Assembly (NCBI RefSeq): GCF_947489715.1
Contig: NZ_CANLER010000001.1
Coordinates: 310,001 to 374,000 of the forward strand
Length of the DNA: 64,000 nt
Direction: 5' to 3'
Origin: an uncultured Roseovarius sp.
GTDB taxonomy: Bacteria > Pseudomonadota > Alphaproteobacteria > Rhodobacterales > Rhodobacteraceae
The notes beneath the pieces were generated by a model. The model had not been told where the DNA came from, did not search any database, and was given only the letters and a program-made list of their open reading frames with translations. Of this stretch, positions 49,671 through 59,159 are shown piece after piece. Position 1 is the stretch's first letter. Each line of letters opens with the position of its first letter. A program made the translations under genes and the position numbers.

Positions 49671-50678
49671 ATGGTAAAGCTTGGGCTTTCCGTATCTCTC
49701 ATCGGAATTTTGTTGATGGGGTGCAGTACAAACAAAGTCACCCCTGATATTGCGGCATTCGGCGGTGCGGTGGAAACCATTGCAAAAAAGGACCGTAAGG
49801 CGGCCCGAAAACGTGGCCTTCCGGAAAGGGTCGCGGCAGCGCGGCGGGTTGATCTTGCTGCGGTCAACGCAGTCTATACAACCAACAATCCCGAAGCGTG
49901 TTCCTATACCTACCCGTCGCTGGCCACTGCCCCTCCACGTTTCAAAGCGGCGTGCAAGCTGGTGCCGAAAAATGAAAAGGGTCAAGTCGTTGCAACGATG
50001 TTTGACCCGCTTGCAAAGCAAGAAGCAGCAGATATCGTGGCACCCACACGTAACAAGGCTTTGTTACGGGAACATCTGACGCTCAAGATTGTTCGGGATC
50101 TCGAGCAATATGCGTCCGGATTGAAAACACTGGCAGAAAGCACTTTGCCAGGGGAAATCGGTAAATCCACCTCCAAGGCGTTTAGCGCCGCAGCGGGGTT
50201 GAGTGATACTGTGCGTGCTGTGGCTGCGGCGGAGGGTACAGCGGCCCCAAAACGGACTGTTGTTGGGTCTTTGCTGTCGATCGGTGCACGAGAAACAGCA
50301 GAGGCAGCGCGCTATCGACGCCTGCGAAATATTGTCGAATATGCCGATCCATTTGTCCAAAAAGCGACGGTGCAACTGGCGACATTGACGTTTCAGCGCG
50401 AAAAAGGAGCGTTGGGACCATTGGCGGATGAATTTCAGGAAGGTCTTAGCGACTTCGATGGCGGTACCGAGGCCGGGCTTGCCCGAATTGACAAGGCCTA
50501 TGCTGCTTTGGCCGATGCTGACAAATCGGCCCATTTCAGAATTTATTCAGATATCGGGCTAGGTCACCGTGCGATTGTTGAAAGCCTGAGTACGCGGGCG
50601 TCTATCAAGGAACTGACGCGTGCGAATGACCGCATTGATGAACTGTCAAAAGCGGTTAAAGCATTGGCATCAAATTAG
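49671..50678 (+). CDS. Unrecognised lipoprotein, first gene of a two-gene cassette
   Basis: A 335-residue protein with a signal peptide and lipobox LLMGC (about residues 13-17), so it should be a membrane-anchored lipoprotein. The mature part is almost wholly helical, rich in Ala, Lys and Arg, with a small Cys-containing stretch (NPEACSYTYPSL...FKAACKLV, about 75-98) that may form a disulfide. I do not recognise the family. ATG at 49671 follows GAGGAG. The gene ends 24 bp before the next small gene, which has its own strong ribosome binding site. Its GC content looks lower than that of flanking genes. Confidence 0.75.
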   Translation: MVKLGLSVSLIGILLMGCSTNKVTPDIAAFGGAVETIAKKDRKAARKRGLPERVAAARRVDLAAVNAVYTTNNPEACSYTYPSLATAPPRFKAACKLVPKNEKGQVVATMFDPLAKQEAADIVAPTRNKALLREHLTLKIVRDLEQYASGLKTLAESTLPGEIGKSTSKAFSAAAGLSDTVRAVAAAEGTAAPKRTVVGSLLSIGARETAEAARYRRLRNIVEYADPFVQKATVQLATLTFQREKGALGPLADEFQEGLSDFDGGTEAGLARIDKAYAALADADKSAHFRIYSDIGLGHRAIVESLSTRASIKELTRANDRIDELSKAVKALASN

Positions 50679-50702
50679 AATTTTTATTTTAGGAGGAATG
50701 AA

Positions 50703-51089
50703 ATGGCGACAAGGGAGTTTGACCGTGAATTTGAGCGTTTGATGCAGACCGTGAGGGTGCTGCGCGGACATTTTTCAAAAATCTATGGAGAGATTGAGGC
50801 CGATTTGATCAGGCTGCGGTTCAAGCGTGATCGCGCGGGGCATACCAAGCTGAACAATGTGCGCCGAAAAATGCGTGAGGATTACGACAAAGCGCTTGAA
50901 CTGATTGCCAACCAGATCACGAGTGTCGAAGAACTGAAGCGTACCAGAAGTGTATTGAGGTCGGCGGCAGATCAGGCATTCAAATTTGTCGACGAGATGC
51001 GCCGGGTAAAGAAAACGATTGATCAGTTTGCAAAAGCAGCGGGCTTTCTTTCCGATTTATTGGGTGCCCTTAAAAAAATACTGCGATAA
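50703..51089 (+). CDS. Unrecognised helical protein, second gene of the cassette
   Basis: A 128-residue, strongly basic helical protein with no signal peptide. Heptad-like spacing over about residues 8-100 suggests a coiled coil, and a short hydrophobic stretch (FAKAAGFLSDLLGALKKIL) closes it, which could be amphipathic and membrane-binding. ATG at 50703 has AGGAGG close upstream. It shares a transcript with the lipoprotein gene and stops 4 bp before the convergent ATPase gene. The function is unknown; a partner role for the lipoprotein is inference. Confidence 0.7.
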   Translation: MATREFDREFERLMQTVRVLRGHFSKIYGEIEADLIRLRFKRDRAGHTKLNNVRRKMREDYDKALELIANQITSVEELKRTRSVLRSAADQAFKFVDEMRRVKKTIDQFAKAAGFLSDLLGALKKILR

Positions 51090-51093
51090 CACG

Positions 51094-51951
51094 CTAAAGC
51101 GCGTCGATGGCCGACGCGATCAGTGTTTCAAACGCCTCTGCGGATTGAATTTGCGCAACCGCATCGGCGGTTACGCTGACGCCCCAAGGGACCATAGCCT
51201 CGTACCGGGGTTTGCGATGGGCAAGCGCGCGCGCATAGGTCCAGCGGATGAAGGAATTCGGGTCTACTTTATCCGCAGGACATTTGTTTTCGTGAAGATA
51301 TTCCTGCCACGATGCCTCCAGAAATTCGGGTTGATATGCCATCGGTTTGGGTGCTTTGTCGAAACGGCGGATAAGCTCCTGGGTGTGCTCTTCGCTGCCT
51401 TCGATACGGATCAGCAAACAGTGTTGTGACAGTTCGTTGAGCAGATCGTCATCCGGATCATTTCCATCCACCCATTCGCAGATCGACCCACCGGTATCGC
51501 AAATGAAATTCGGATACCCATAGAGTGATTGCGCGCGGTCGATGAAATGGGCGGTGTCGCGCAAAGCGGCAATTTCAGCCGAGCGGAACTGTTCCTGACG
51601 ATGTTGGTAGTCGGCAATCGGCAATCCACCTTTCGCCGGATCGCCCGGCTTGCCCAAATAGGTCGAGACAGGGGCGAGGTTGTTGAAGGTGATATTTGAG
51701 CCGATATAGATCGAATCTGTCAGCAAGAGTTCACGCAGAAATGGCACTTGCATGGCGTGGGACTTGGCATTATCCGCTATCAGTTCGCCCATGTAGCGGG
51801 TACCGATGCGATAGTCGATCGAATAGTGAAACCACGAACCTTGTGCCCGCAACATGTTCGAAAGATGAGTCTTGCCCAGACCAGACATGCCATAGAACAG
51901 CACACGCTTGTGCGGTGACTTCAGCCAATCCTCAGCACTTTTGTAAATCAT
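51094..51951 (-). CDS. P-loop ATPase of unknown role
   Basis: A 285-residue protein with Walker A GMSGLGKTHLSNML near residue 20 and a possible Walker B/acidic region in YPNFICDTGGSICEWVDG (about 170-187). The N-terminus (MIYKSAEDWLKSPHKRVLFY) leads straight into the P-loop strand, as in small kinase-like NTPases. The rest is not a family I can name; I recall similar proteins annotated as ATPase in Rhodobacteraceae. ATG at 51951 was chosen over an upstream in-frame start. It converges on the lipoprotein cassette with a 4-bp gap. Confidence 0.7.
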   Translation of the reverse strand: MIYKSAEDWLKSPHKRVLFYGMSGLGKTHLSNMLRAQGSWFHYSIDYRIGTRYMGELIADNAKSHAMQVPFLRELLLTDSIYIGSNITFNNLAPVSTYLGKPGDPAKGGLPIADYQHRQEQFRSAEIAALRDTAHFIDRAQSLYGYPNFICDTGGSICEWVDGNDPDDDLLNELSQHCLLIRIEGSEEHTQELIRRFDKAPKPMAYQPEFLEASWQEYLHENKCPADKVDPNSFIRWTYARALAHRKPRYEAMVPWGVSVTADAVAQIQSAEAFETLIASAIDAL

Positions 51952-52020
51952 CGCCTGTCCCCTTTGGCTGTTGGTACAAAGCGGGGCGTTGCGGGTCAAA
52001 CCATAAGGTCATACAGAAAA

Positions 52021-52052
52021 GAAAAAACCCGCCCTGCGAGGGACGGGTTTTT
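52021..52052 (-). terminator. Rho-independent terminator of the FadL-type gene
   Basis: AAAACCCGTCCC and GGGCGGGTTTT on the minus strand form a near-perfect hairpin with a T-run, 20 bp after the porin stop. The A-rich left side could let it work in both directions. Confidence 0.85.
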
Positions 52053-52072
52053 GCAGAATCGTCAAACGATAA

Positions 52073-53143
52073 TCAGAAGCGGAAGCCAACCTTGACGCCC
52101 GCAGCAATTGCATCGTTGTCGGTGAAGTTTGCGCCAATGCTTGTGCGCGCGCCGCCGATGTCAAAATATTTGATGCCGGTGGTCACTTCCCAAGATTCGG
52201 TTTCGTATTTCATCGCGATGCCATAGCTGGTGAAGCCGTCCTTACCCGAGAGGTTGCCAACGGTATCGCCCTGATCTTCTTCGTAACCAAGAGTCAACGC
52301 GCCCGACCAGTTCTCGGAGAAGCGGCGGCCAACGCCAACCTCATAGGTCCAGATGTCCGATGGTTCGCTGGCAATGGCTACAGCGCCACCCAGGAAATCC
52401 AGCGGTCTGATTTGGAACTCGGTCCATTCCTGCCAACGCACCGAACCAAAGAGCAGTGTGTCTTTGGCGATGCCGCTTTGGGCGTGAAGGGTAAAGGCCT
52501 GTGGAATCGCTACATCGAACGGCGTGCCGTTGTTGTCGATAAAGCTATGTTCAATTTCGGATTCGTAGGTCAGCGCAATTTTCATCGCTATTTCCGGAAT
52601 CTGGTAGGCGGCACCCAGAACGTACCCGGTGCGCCAGTCCTGATCGACGTTCAGGCTGTATGTGGCGGGCAGGGGCAGGCCAACGGTTAGGATGTTCAGG
52701 CTGCCTGTAAGGCTCTGCACGCGCAGGCCACCATAGGCGCTGAAACGCTCCGAGAAATTGTATTTTACAAGGCCCGTGATCGCCAGCGAGTCGACCTCGG
52801 CGTTAGAGCCGGAAAACGGGTAAGGGGTACCAGCCGTATAGGATACGTCGGCACCAACGGGATCATTGGCGATAAGGGCAAAGCTGAGCTTGTCGTTATA
52901 CTGGTGCTTATATCCCAACGCGTAGTTCTGATACGTCTTCTGGATATTGCCAGATCCCAATCTGCCACCCAGCAACGAGCCGCTGACATTGGGGTTAACC
53001 GTTGCCGCGCTAAATTCCAGATAGTTCTTGCCCTCTTCGAACAAGATCTGCGAGCGATCCCCATCTCGCATGATACCGCCGGCGTGGGCGACGCCAGTTG
53101 CGGCGATGGTCAGCGCGGTGGCTGCCAGTGCGTGTTTCCTCAT
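52073..53143 (-). CDS. FadL/OmpP1/TodX family outer membrane transporter
   Basis: A 356-residue outer membrane protein. The signal peptide ends at VAHAGG (about residue 21). The mature part alternates polar and aromatic residues in strands (YALGYKHQYNDKLSFALI, TGYVLGAAYQIPEIAMKIALTY) and ends in Phe (GVKVGFRF), typical of a beta-barrel. The pattern of a short N-terminal hatch (GGIMRDGDRSQILFEEG) and strand order fits the FadL family, which imports fatty acids or other hydrophobic compounds. It has its own terminator at 52021. No fatty acid genes lie beside it. Confidence 0.82.
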   Translation of the reverse strand: MRKHALAATALTIAATGVAHAGGIMRDGDRSQILFEEGKNYLEFSAATVNPNVSGSLLGGRLGSGNIQKTYQNYALGYKHQYNDKLSFALIANDPVGADVSYTAGTPYPFSGSNAEVDSLAITGLVKYNFSERFSAYGGLRVQSLTGSLNILTVGLPLPATYSLNVDQDWRTGYVLGAAYQIPEIAMKIALTYESEIEHSFIDNNGTPFDVAIPQAFTLHAQSGIAKDTLLFGSVRWQEWTEFQIRPLDFLGGAVAIASEPSDIWTYEVGVGRRFSENWSGALTLGYEEDQGDTVGNLSGKDGFTSYGIAMKYETESWEVTTGIKYFDIGGARTSIGANFTDNDAIAAGVKVGFRF

Positions 53144-53286
53144 GTTCCCTCTCCTCCAAAAACATATGAGGGATCGTTATAGGCTATCACGAAATCGTCA
53201 AATACTAACGCCGCGTCACATTTAAGACGATTTTTTCAGGTGCTTTCAGCGCCACACTTTTAACGGGAATTTTTGTTGAACGTGGC

Positions 53287-54168
53287 CTATTTTCGTGTTT
53301 CTGACCAGATATTAAGATAGTTCGCACCAAAGATGACCACTGCCCCTAAAATGACCAACGTATCAATTGGTTCGTTGTAAAAGACAAAACCGATGACCGC
53401 GATCACAGGCAGACGGGCGAAATCGACCGGCGTGACGACGGTGGCAGGCGCAATAGAAAGCGCCTTGGTGATACAGAAATGCGCCATCAAGCCGCCACAG
53501 CCGATGATTATCAGCCAGGGCAGCGAAACGAGTGAGGGTAGAGTGATATCACCGTCAATACCGGCGCAGATCAGGCCGAACACCGCCTGTGTTACGGTCA
53601 TGTAGAACAGAATACTGGCTAGGGTTGTTAAACGCGTAAGCTTTTTCGTGAACATGATCGCGCCGGCAAATCCGATGGCGGCAGTTGCGGCTGCCAACGT
53701 GCCGGCATTGACAGTATCAGGGCTGGGGCGCGCCACGATCAGGATACCGATAAATCCCAATATGGCAGATAGCGAACGGATGCGCGTAAGCCTCTCGCCC
53801 AAAACCAGCGGCGAGAGGACAAGCACCCAAAGAGGTGACGTGAATTCAAGCGCGAAGACCTGTGCCAGTGGAATGGCCGCAAGGGCATAAAACCACAGGT
53901 TTTGCCCGGCGAAATGGCAGACGTTTCGAATAAGGTGCAATCCCGTATGCGCCCGTTCGACCTGATGCCATTTTGCGGTAAGTGAAAGCAACGCGGTTAT
54001 GATCAAAACGCCAACCAGGCTACGATACATCATGATCTCGAACGTATCGAGTTCGAAACTGATCGCCCGCCCAGCAATAGCCATCAGCGTGAACGAGACA
54101 ATTGCCCCGATCATCCAGATCGCGGCCCGCAGAATATTGGCGCTTTCAGTTTGCGGGACTACTCCCAC
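53287..54168 (-). CDS. EamA/DMT family permease
   Basis: A 293-residue inner membrane transporter with ten hydrophobic segments in two EamA repeats. The pattern [10 protein letters not shown] in the first half, [23 protein letters not shown] near the middle, and [22 protein letters not shown] in the second half is typical of the drug/metabolite superfamily (RhaT/EamA). The start is GTG at 54168, overlapping the last codons of guaA by 10 bp, so translation may be coupled. A link to purine metabolism is suggested only by this overlap; the substrate is unknown. Confidence 0.88.
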   Translation of the reverse strand: MGVVPQTESANILRAAIWMIGAIVSFTLMAIAGRAISFELDTFEIMMYRSLVGVLIITALLSLTAKWHQVERAHTGLHLIRNVCHFAGQNLWFYALAAIPLAQVFALEFTSPLWVLVLSPLVLGERLTRIRSLSAILGFIGILIVARPSPDTVNAGTLAAATAAIGFAGAIMFTKKLTRLTTLASILFYMTVTQAVFGLICAGIDGDITLPSLVSLPWLIIIGCGGLMAHFCITKALSIAPATVVTPVDFARLPVIAVIGFVFYNEPIDTLVILGAVVIFGANYLNIWSETRK

Positions 54169-55730
54169 TCGATTGTGCCAGGCGGTTTCGACGTGATGTC
54201 GTAAGTCACGCGATTGATGCCTTTGACTTCGTTGATGATCCGGGTTGCCGTTTCGCCAAGGAAGTCATGGCTGAACGGATAGTAGTCAGCGGTCATGCCA
54301 TCGACCGAGGTTACCGCGCGTAGTGCACAGGCGAAATCATATGTGCGCCCATCGCCCATCACGCCCACGGTACGTACAGGAAGAATGGCGACGAAGGCCT
54401 GCCAGATTTCATCGTAAAGACCGTGTTTGCGGATCTGGTCTATGTAAACGGCATCAGCTTTGCGCAGAATCTCAAGCTTTTCACGCGTGATCTCACCTGG
54501 GCAACGGATCGCCAGACCGGGGCCGGGGAAGGGATGGCGCCCAATGAAGCTCTCGGGAAGACCGAGTTCACGGCCAAGAGCGCGAACTTCATCCTTGAAC
54601 AACTCGCGAAGAGGTTCGACCAGCTTCAACCCCATCTTTTCCGGCAACCCACCGACATTGTGATGGGATTTGATGGTCACTGACGGTCCACCGGAAAAAC
54701 TGACGGATTCGATGACGTCGGGATACAAGGTTCCCTGCGCCAGAAATTCTGCGCCATCAATCGAATTGGCATGTTTTTGGAAGACGTCGATAAAAAGCTT
54801 GCCAATGATTTTTCTTTTGGTTTCCGGGTCGCTTACACCGTCAAGTTCACCTAAAAACAGATCGGATTCATCGGCATGAATCAAAGGGATGTTATAGTGG
54901 TCGCGGAACATGCCAATGACCTCATCCGCTTCGTTTTGGCGCAAAAGCCCGTGGTCCACGAAAACGCAGGTCAACTGATCGCCGATGGCCTCGTGTATCA
55001 GAACGGCCGCGACCGAACTGTCGACCCCGCCTGACAGTCCGCAGATGACCTGTTTGTCGCCGACCTGTTCGCGAATTTTGCGGATCGCTTCTTCGCGGTA
55101 TGCACCCATTGTCCAATCACCAGAAAACCCGGCGGCGCGTACGAAGTTTTCGTAAAGCGTCTTGCCGTTAGGCGTGTGATGCACCTCAGGGTGGAATTGT
55201 ACCGCATAAAATCTTCTGGATGCATCGCCGGTGATGGCAAAAGGCGCGCCGGGGGAAGTGCCATAAACCTCAAACCCCGGGGCAATTTCACTGACGTGAT
55301 CGCCGTGGCTCATCCAGACTTGTTCACGGCCCGTGCCATCTAAAAACCAGCCGTTCAGTAAGCCAGTTTGCGATGCCGAGGGGGTAACATATGCGCGGCC
55401 AAATTCTGCGGTAGCATTTTCACCAACCTCAACCTTGCCACCCAAATCATGCATCATCACTTGCTGACCGTAGCAGATACCAAGAATCGGCATGCCCATC
55501 TCATAGGCGCTGCGGGGTGGACGCGGGCTGCCGTCGCGCATGACCGAGTCGGGGCCGCCTGAAAAGATGATGGCCTTTGGTGCAAAATCCTTCAGGAAAT
55601 CGTCGGTGACGTTTTGGTAGGGATGGATTTCGCAGTAGACATTCAGTTCTCGCAGGCGACGGGCTATCAGCTGTGTCACCTGACTACCGAAATCAACGAT
55701 CAAAAGGCGGTCATGGGATATCTTGCTCAT
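54159..55730 (-). CDS. guaA: GMP synthase (glutamine-hydrolysing)
   Basis: A 523-residue enzyme that converts XMP to GMP. The N-terminal glutaminase has the nucleophile Cys in [10 protein letters not shown] and the His/Glu in [11 protein letters not shown]. The synthetase PP-loop is [14 protein letters not shown], and the C-terminal dimerisation domain ends [12 protein letters not shown] at 55730 is the family start. It is divergent from the MttB-like gene, and a TGCAC-TT-GTGCA palindrome lies in the 194-bp gap. Confidence 0.97.
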   Translation of the reverse strand: MSKISHDRLLIVDFGSQVTQLIARRLRELNVYCEIHPYQNVTDDFLKDFAPKAIIFSGGPDSVMRDGSPRPPRSAYEMGMPILGICYGQQVMMHDLGGKVEVGENATAEFGRAYVTPSASQTGLLNGWFLDGTGREQVWMSHGDHVSEIAPGFEVYGTSPGAPFAITGDASRRFYAVQFHPEVHHTPNGKTLYENFVRAAGFSGDWTMGAYREEAIRKIREQVGDKQVICGLSGGVDSSVAAVLIHEAIGDQLTCVFVDHGLLRQNEADEVIGMFRDHYNIPLIHADESDLFLGELDGVSDPETKRKIIGKLFIDVFQKHANSIDGAEFLAQGTLYPDVIESVSFSGGPSVTIKSHHNVGGLPEKMGLKLVEPLRELFKDEVRALGRELGLPESFIGRHPFPGPGLAIRCPGEITREKLEILRKADAVYIDQIRKHGLYDEIWQAFVAILPVRTVGVMGDGRTYDFACALRAVTSVDGMTADYYPFSHDFLGETATRIINEVKGINRVTYDITSKPPGTIEWE

Positions 55731-55924
55731 GCCTCGCCTCGTAGGACAAGGGCAGGGTTTACGCAAGACTTCGCATGCACTTGTGCAAAATCATATGCAA
55801 CGGTGCGCAATGTCGTTTTCCCGTCTGAGAGGGCGCAATTCTTCTGCGATATCTCCCGAGGCTGAGATAAAAATACATAAATCCGCGCCCGATGTGGGTG
55901 CTTTGCAAGACAAGGGTAAGACAT

Positions 55925-57469
55925 ATGGCCGAAGCATCAGCCCGCAGACGTGGACGTGGTGGAGGCGGCGCCGCCCGCCGGGCGGAACGGACCGCCGTCA
56001 CGATCGAGACTGCGAAATATATCGAGCGCAACATCCCGAACTTCGAGGTTCTGAATGAAGAAGCGCTTGAGATCATTGAGGCGAATGCGGAGACGATCCT
56101 GGCAGAAGTCGGTGTCAATTTCGTCGACAACCCCGCCGCATTAGAGCGTTGGCGCAATGCCGGAGCCGATGTGGACGGTGAGCGCGTGCGCCTCCCGCGT
56201 GGATTGGCACGAAAGTTGTGTTCGACAGCACCGTCAGAGTTCACGCAGCAGGCCCGCGATCCCGAAAAATCGGTGGTGATCGGAGGAAAAAACCTGGTAT
56301 TGGCGCCGGTTTATGGACCGCCCTTCGTTCGTGATGCGCAAGGCGGCCGCCGCTATGCGACCATGGATGATTTCAACAAGTTCGTGAAACTGGCCTACAT
56401 GTCGAAATGGCTTCACCATTCCGGCGGTACAGTGTGTGAACCAACCGATATCCCGGTGAATAAACGCCATCTCGACATGCTTCTATCGCATATGACGCTC
56501 AGCGATAAACCGTTCATGGGGTCGGTGACTGACCCCAGTCGGGCGCAGGACAGTGTTGACATGTGCGGTATCCTTTTCGGTGAGGAGTTCGTGCAGCAGA
56601 ATACCGTTATGACGTCGCTTACGAACATCAACTCGCCGATGACCTTCGACGACGTGATGATGGGGGCGTTGGAAGTGTATGCCCAAAACAATCAGGCTTG
56701 CATCATCTCTCCCTTTATTGTTGGAGGCGCGATGGCACCTGTTTCGGTCGCCGGAACGCTGACGCAGGTCTTGGCAGAGGTTATGGCCGGTATCGCCTAT
56801 AACCAGTTGGTACGTCCGGGCGCGCCGGCAATTTTTGGAGCTTTTGTAAGTTCGATTGACATGGGATCAGGGGCGCCAACATTCGGTACGCCCGAAGCAT
56901 CGCTGGTCACCTACGGTGCCGGGCAATTGGCGCGGCGGCTAAACCTACCATTCCGGTCCGCGGGATCTTTCTGTGGCTCGAAATTGCCGGATGCGCAAGC
57001 AGCCTATGAGACCGCAAACAGCCTGAATATGGGATTGATGGCTGGCGTGAACTTTATGCTGCATTCCTGCGGCTGGCTGGAAGGTGGTCTGGTGGCAGAT
57101 TTTGAAAAATTCGTCATGGACGCTGACCAGCTCGGCGTTTTGCATCACTTGGCAAAAGGCATTCAGGTGGACGAAAACGGGCAGGCGATGGATGCGATCC
57201 GGGAAGTAGGGCCGGGGGGCCATTATCTCGGGTGCGCCCACACCCAGGAAAACTTCAAGTCAGCGTTCTGGAAATCAAACCTGTTTGACTACAAACCCTT
57301 TGAAACATGGGCGGACGAAGGCGAACGCGATACCTACAAACTGGCGACCAATCGGGTCGAATTTCTGCTGAATAACTATCAGCAGCCTGCGCTTGATCCG
57401 GCGACCGCCGAAGCGCTGAACGCCTATGTGGCTGAGAAGAAATCCTCAATGCCGGATGCGTTTACCTGA
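55925..57469 (+). CDS. Non-pyrrolysine MttB family methyltransferase
   Basis: A 514-residue member of the trimethylamine methyltransferase (MttB/COG5598) family. No internal TAG is present, so it belongs to the non-pyrrolysine group, whose known members demethylate quaternary amines such as glycine betaine, proline betaine or carnitine. Recognised by the TIM-barrel strands (PVYGPPFVRDAQGGRRYATMDDF, FIVGGAMAPVSVAGTLTQ, GCAHTQENF split across the chain) and overall length. A basic Gly/Arg-rich N-terminus (SARRRGRGGGG) is common in alphaproteobacterial copies. No corrinoid protein gene is adjacent. Its end overlaps the DUF6477 gene by 8 bp. Confidence 0.88.
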   Translation: MAEASARRRGRGGGGAARRAERTAVTIETAKYIERNIPNFEVLNEEALEIIEANAETILAEVGVNFVDNPAALERWRNAGADVDGERVRLPRGLARKLCSTAPSEFTQQARDPEKSVVIGGKNLVLAPVYGPPFVRDAQGGRRYATMDDFNKFVKLAYMSKWLHHSGGTVCEPTDIPVNKRHLDMLLSHMTLSDKPFMGSVTDPSRAQDSVDMCGILFGEEFVQQNTVMTSLTNINSPMTFDDVMMGALEVYAQNNQACIISPFIVGGAMAPVSVAGTLTQVLAEVMAGIAYNQLVRPGAPAIFGAFVSSIDMGSGAPTFGTPEASLVTYGAGQLARRLNLPFRSAGSFCGSKLPDAQAAYETANSLNMGLMAGVNFMLHSCGWLEGGLVADFEKFVMDADQLGVLHHLAKGIQVDENGQAMDAIREVGPGGHYLGCAHTQENFKSAFWKSNLFDYKPFETWADEGERDTYKLATNRVEFLLNNYQQPALDPATAEALNAYVAEKKSSMPDAFT

Positions 57470-57779
57470 CGTATTTCCGCAATGGGGCGATGTTGGTGTG
57501 CGCGGCACGCATGATGCGAGCCTCGCCCATCATCGCGATCAAAAGATCAACATGTTTGACGGATGAATAACCAGCGTCGCGTTCGCGCCGTTGTTCATTA
57601 AGACCTGATTCAATCTCGACCAGCCGGGCCAGAGCGGCGCCGCTACGTGGCAGCGGCCCCTGACCCAGATGCCGTCGCAGATGGACGTCGCGGCGATATT
57701 CAGCCATGCCTATACGGGCAGCACGGATCAGAAGGCGCGGGCGCTTCAGCGTATCGAGTTTCATCAGTAAGTCATTCAT
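57462..57779 (-). CDS. DUF6477 family protein
   Basis: A 105-residue basic helical protein of a family largely confined to Rhodobacteraceae. It begins MNDLLMKLDTLKRPRLLIRAARIGMAEYRRD in sequence, followed by the conserved LVEIESGLNEQRRERDAGYS. No signal peptide or membrane segment. ATG at 57779 was chosen; the frame is open 15 codons upstream. It is divergent from the DUF6456 gene, with 189 bp between them. The function is unknown. Confidence 0.8.
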   Translation of the reverse strand: MNDLLMKLDTLKRPRLLIRAARIGMAEYRRDVHLRRHLGQGPLPRSGAALARLVEIESGLNEQRRERDAGYSSVKHVDLLIAMMGEARIMRAAHTNIAPLRKYVR

Positions 57780-57968
57780 TGTGGCTCTCCCCAATTTGAG
57801 TCGAAACATTGTTCGCACAACCAAAGCGGGTGTTGCGTTCGGCGTAAATCCGCCGTTCGTAGCTATTCACAATTGTTCACACCCTGGAAACAATGCTTGG
57901 AAAGTTCGCAACAATTAACGAACCGGTAATAATTACTCGCCTAGGTTGTGTAAAACTGTGGATACACG

Positions 57969-59141
57969 GTGGAAAAGTTGGGTTTCGCATTGGGTAGAGG
58001 GCAGGAATTGGGGCAGGATTTACGGTCGACGGATAGCTTGGATGAGCTGCCTGCATGGCTGCCTGAGTCTGCATTCCATTACCTTTTGCACACTGAAACC
58101 GGGGCTTCCATTCGTGCTCTGGCTCGCGATGCGGGGTGTCACGCCTCAACTATCCTGCGTCAGATCCGTAGTTTTGAAACACGCCGCGATGATTTGTTGG
58201 TCGACCAGGCGTTACGTCGATTGGGCCGCAAGTATTATAGGGTGAAGAACACCGGTTCTCCCTTCATGGAGAGCAAGATGAACGCTGTACAAAAGATCGA
58301 GATCGAAGAAGAAACCCTTTCGGACGCACGTCTGAAAGAGGAAAGTAGGCGCATCTTGCGCAACTTATGTGAGACCGGGGCTGTGTTGGCCGTCGCTGCC
58401 GAGATGGACAAGGCGGTTGTTGTGCGCGAGGCCGACGCCGGGCAGTCGGTAAGAACGGGTATTGTCGACCGCGAGGTGGCAGAGGCGATGGCGCTGAAGG
58501 AATGGATTTCCTGCGATGCGCCGGGACGTATTGCACGCTATCACATCACTCGATCAGGTCGGTCGGCGCTGAACATGATGTTGGCAGAAGCTGAAAACAA
58601 GGCTCTGGGATTTGCTGACGCGCAAGCGCCCTTTGAAGGGCCAGACGCGGACAGAGATGCGGTCGAGGCCGCTGAAGAAGTTATCGATCGTTCAAAACGC
58701 GTGCGCTATAACATGGCAGAAACGCCGCTTTCTGCTCTTGCCCGCCGCAAGGATCGCGATGGGCAGCCGTTTTTGTCAAATGATCTGGTACGGGCAGGAG
58801 AGCGCTTGCGCGAGGATTTCGAGTTGGCCCAGATGGGTCCTCGAAAAGAAAGCAACTGGGATAAATTTCTGACCAACACTGAACGTGCGGTTGCGCCGCT
58901 TGACGGCTCCGCCCGAGGTGCAGAAGCCGCGCGTATACGTGTCACCGGTGCATTACGCGATCTGGGCCCTGGGCTGGGCGATGTGGCCTTGCGTTGCTGC
59001 TGCTACCTGGAAGGTTTGGAGCGTGCTGAAAAGCGTATGGGCTGGTCGGCAAGGTCGGGCAAGATCGTGTTGCGTATCGCGTTGCAAAGGCTGAAGCGGC
59101 ATTATGATGAATTGGGTGATGCTGGCGGGCTGATTGGCTGA
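57969..59141 (+). CDS. DUF6456 protein with helix-turn-helix
   Basis: A 390-residue protein. An N-terminal helix-turn-helix reads GASIRALARDAGCHASTILR (about residues 45-64). A second winged-helix-like segment (REVAEAMALKEWISCDAPGRIARYHITRSGRSAL, about 170-205, here split by hyphenless reading) precedes the C-terminal DUF6456 domain (YNMAETPLSALARRKD, FLSNDLVRAGERLREDFE, CCCYLEGLERAEKRMGW). It is probably a DNA-binding regulator. The start is GTG at 57969; TGTGTAAAACTGTGGATACAC lies just upstream. It is divergent from DUF6477, with which it seems to pair in related genomes. Confidence 0.8.
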   Translation: MEKLGFALGRGQELGQDLRSTDSLDELPAWLPESAFHYLLHTETGASIRALARDAGCHASTILRQIRSFETRRDDLLVDQALRRLGRKYYRVKNTGSPFMESKMNAVQKIEIEEETLSDARLKEESRRILRNLCETGAVLAVAAEMDKAVVVREADAGQSVRTGIVDREVAEAMALKEWISCDAPGRIARYHITRSGRSALNMMLAEAENKALGFADAQAPFEGPDADRDAVEAAEEVIDRSKRVRYNMAETPLSALARRKDRDGQPFLSNDLVRAGERLREDFELAQMGPRKESNWDKFLTNTERAVAPLDGSARGAEAARIRVTGALRDLGPGLGDVALRCCCYLEGLERAEKRMGWSARSGKIVLRIALQRLKRHYDELGDAGGLIG

Positions 59142-59159
59142 TCCGGTATCATAAGCAAA

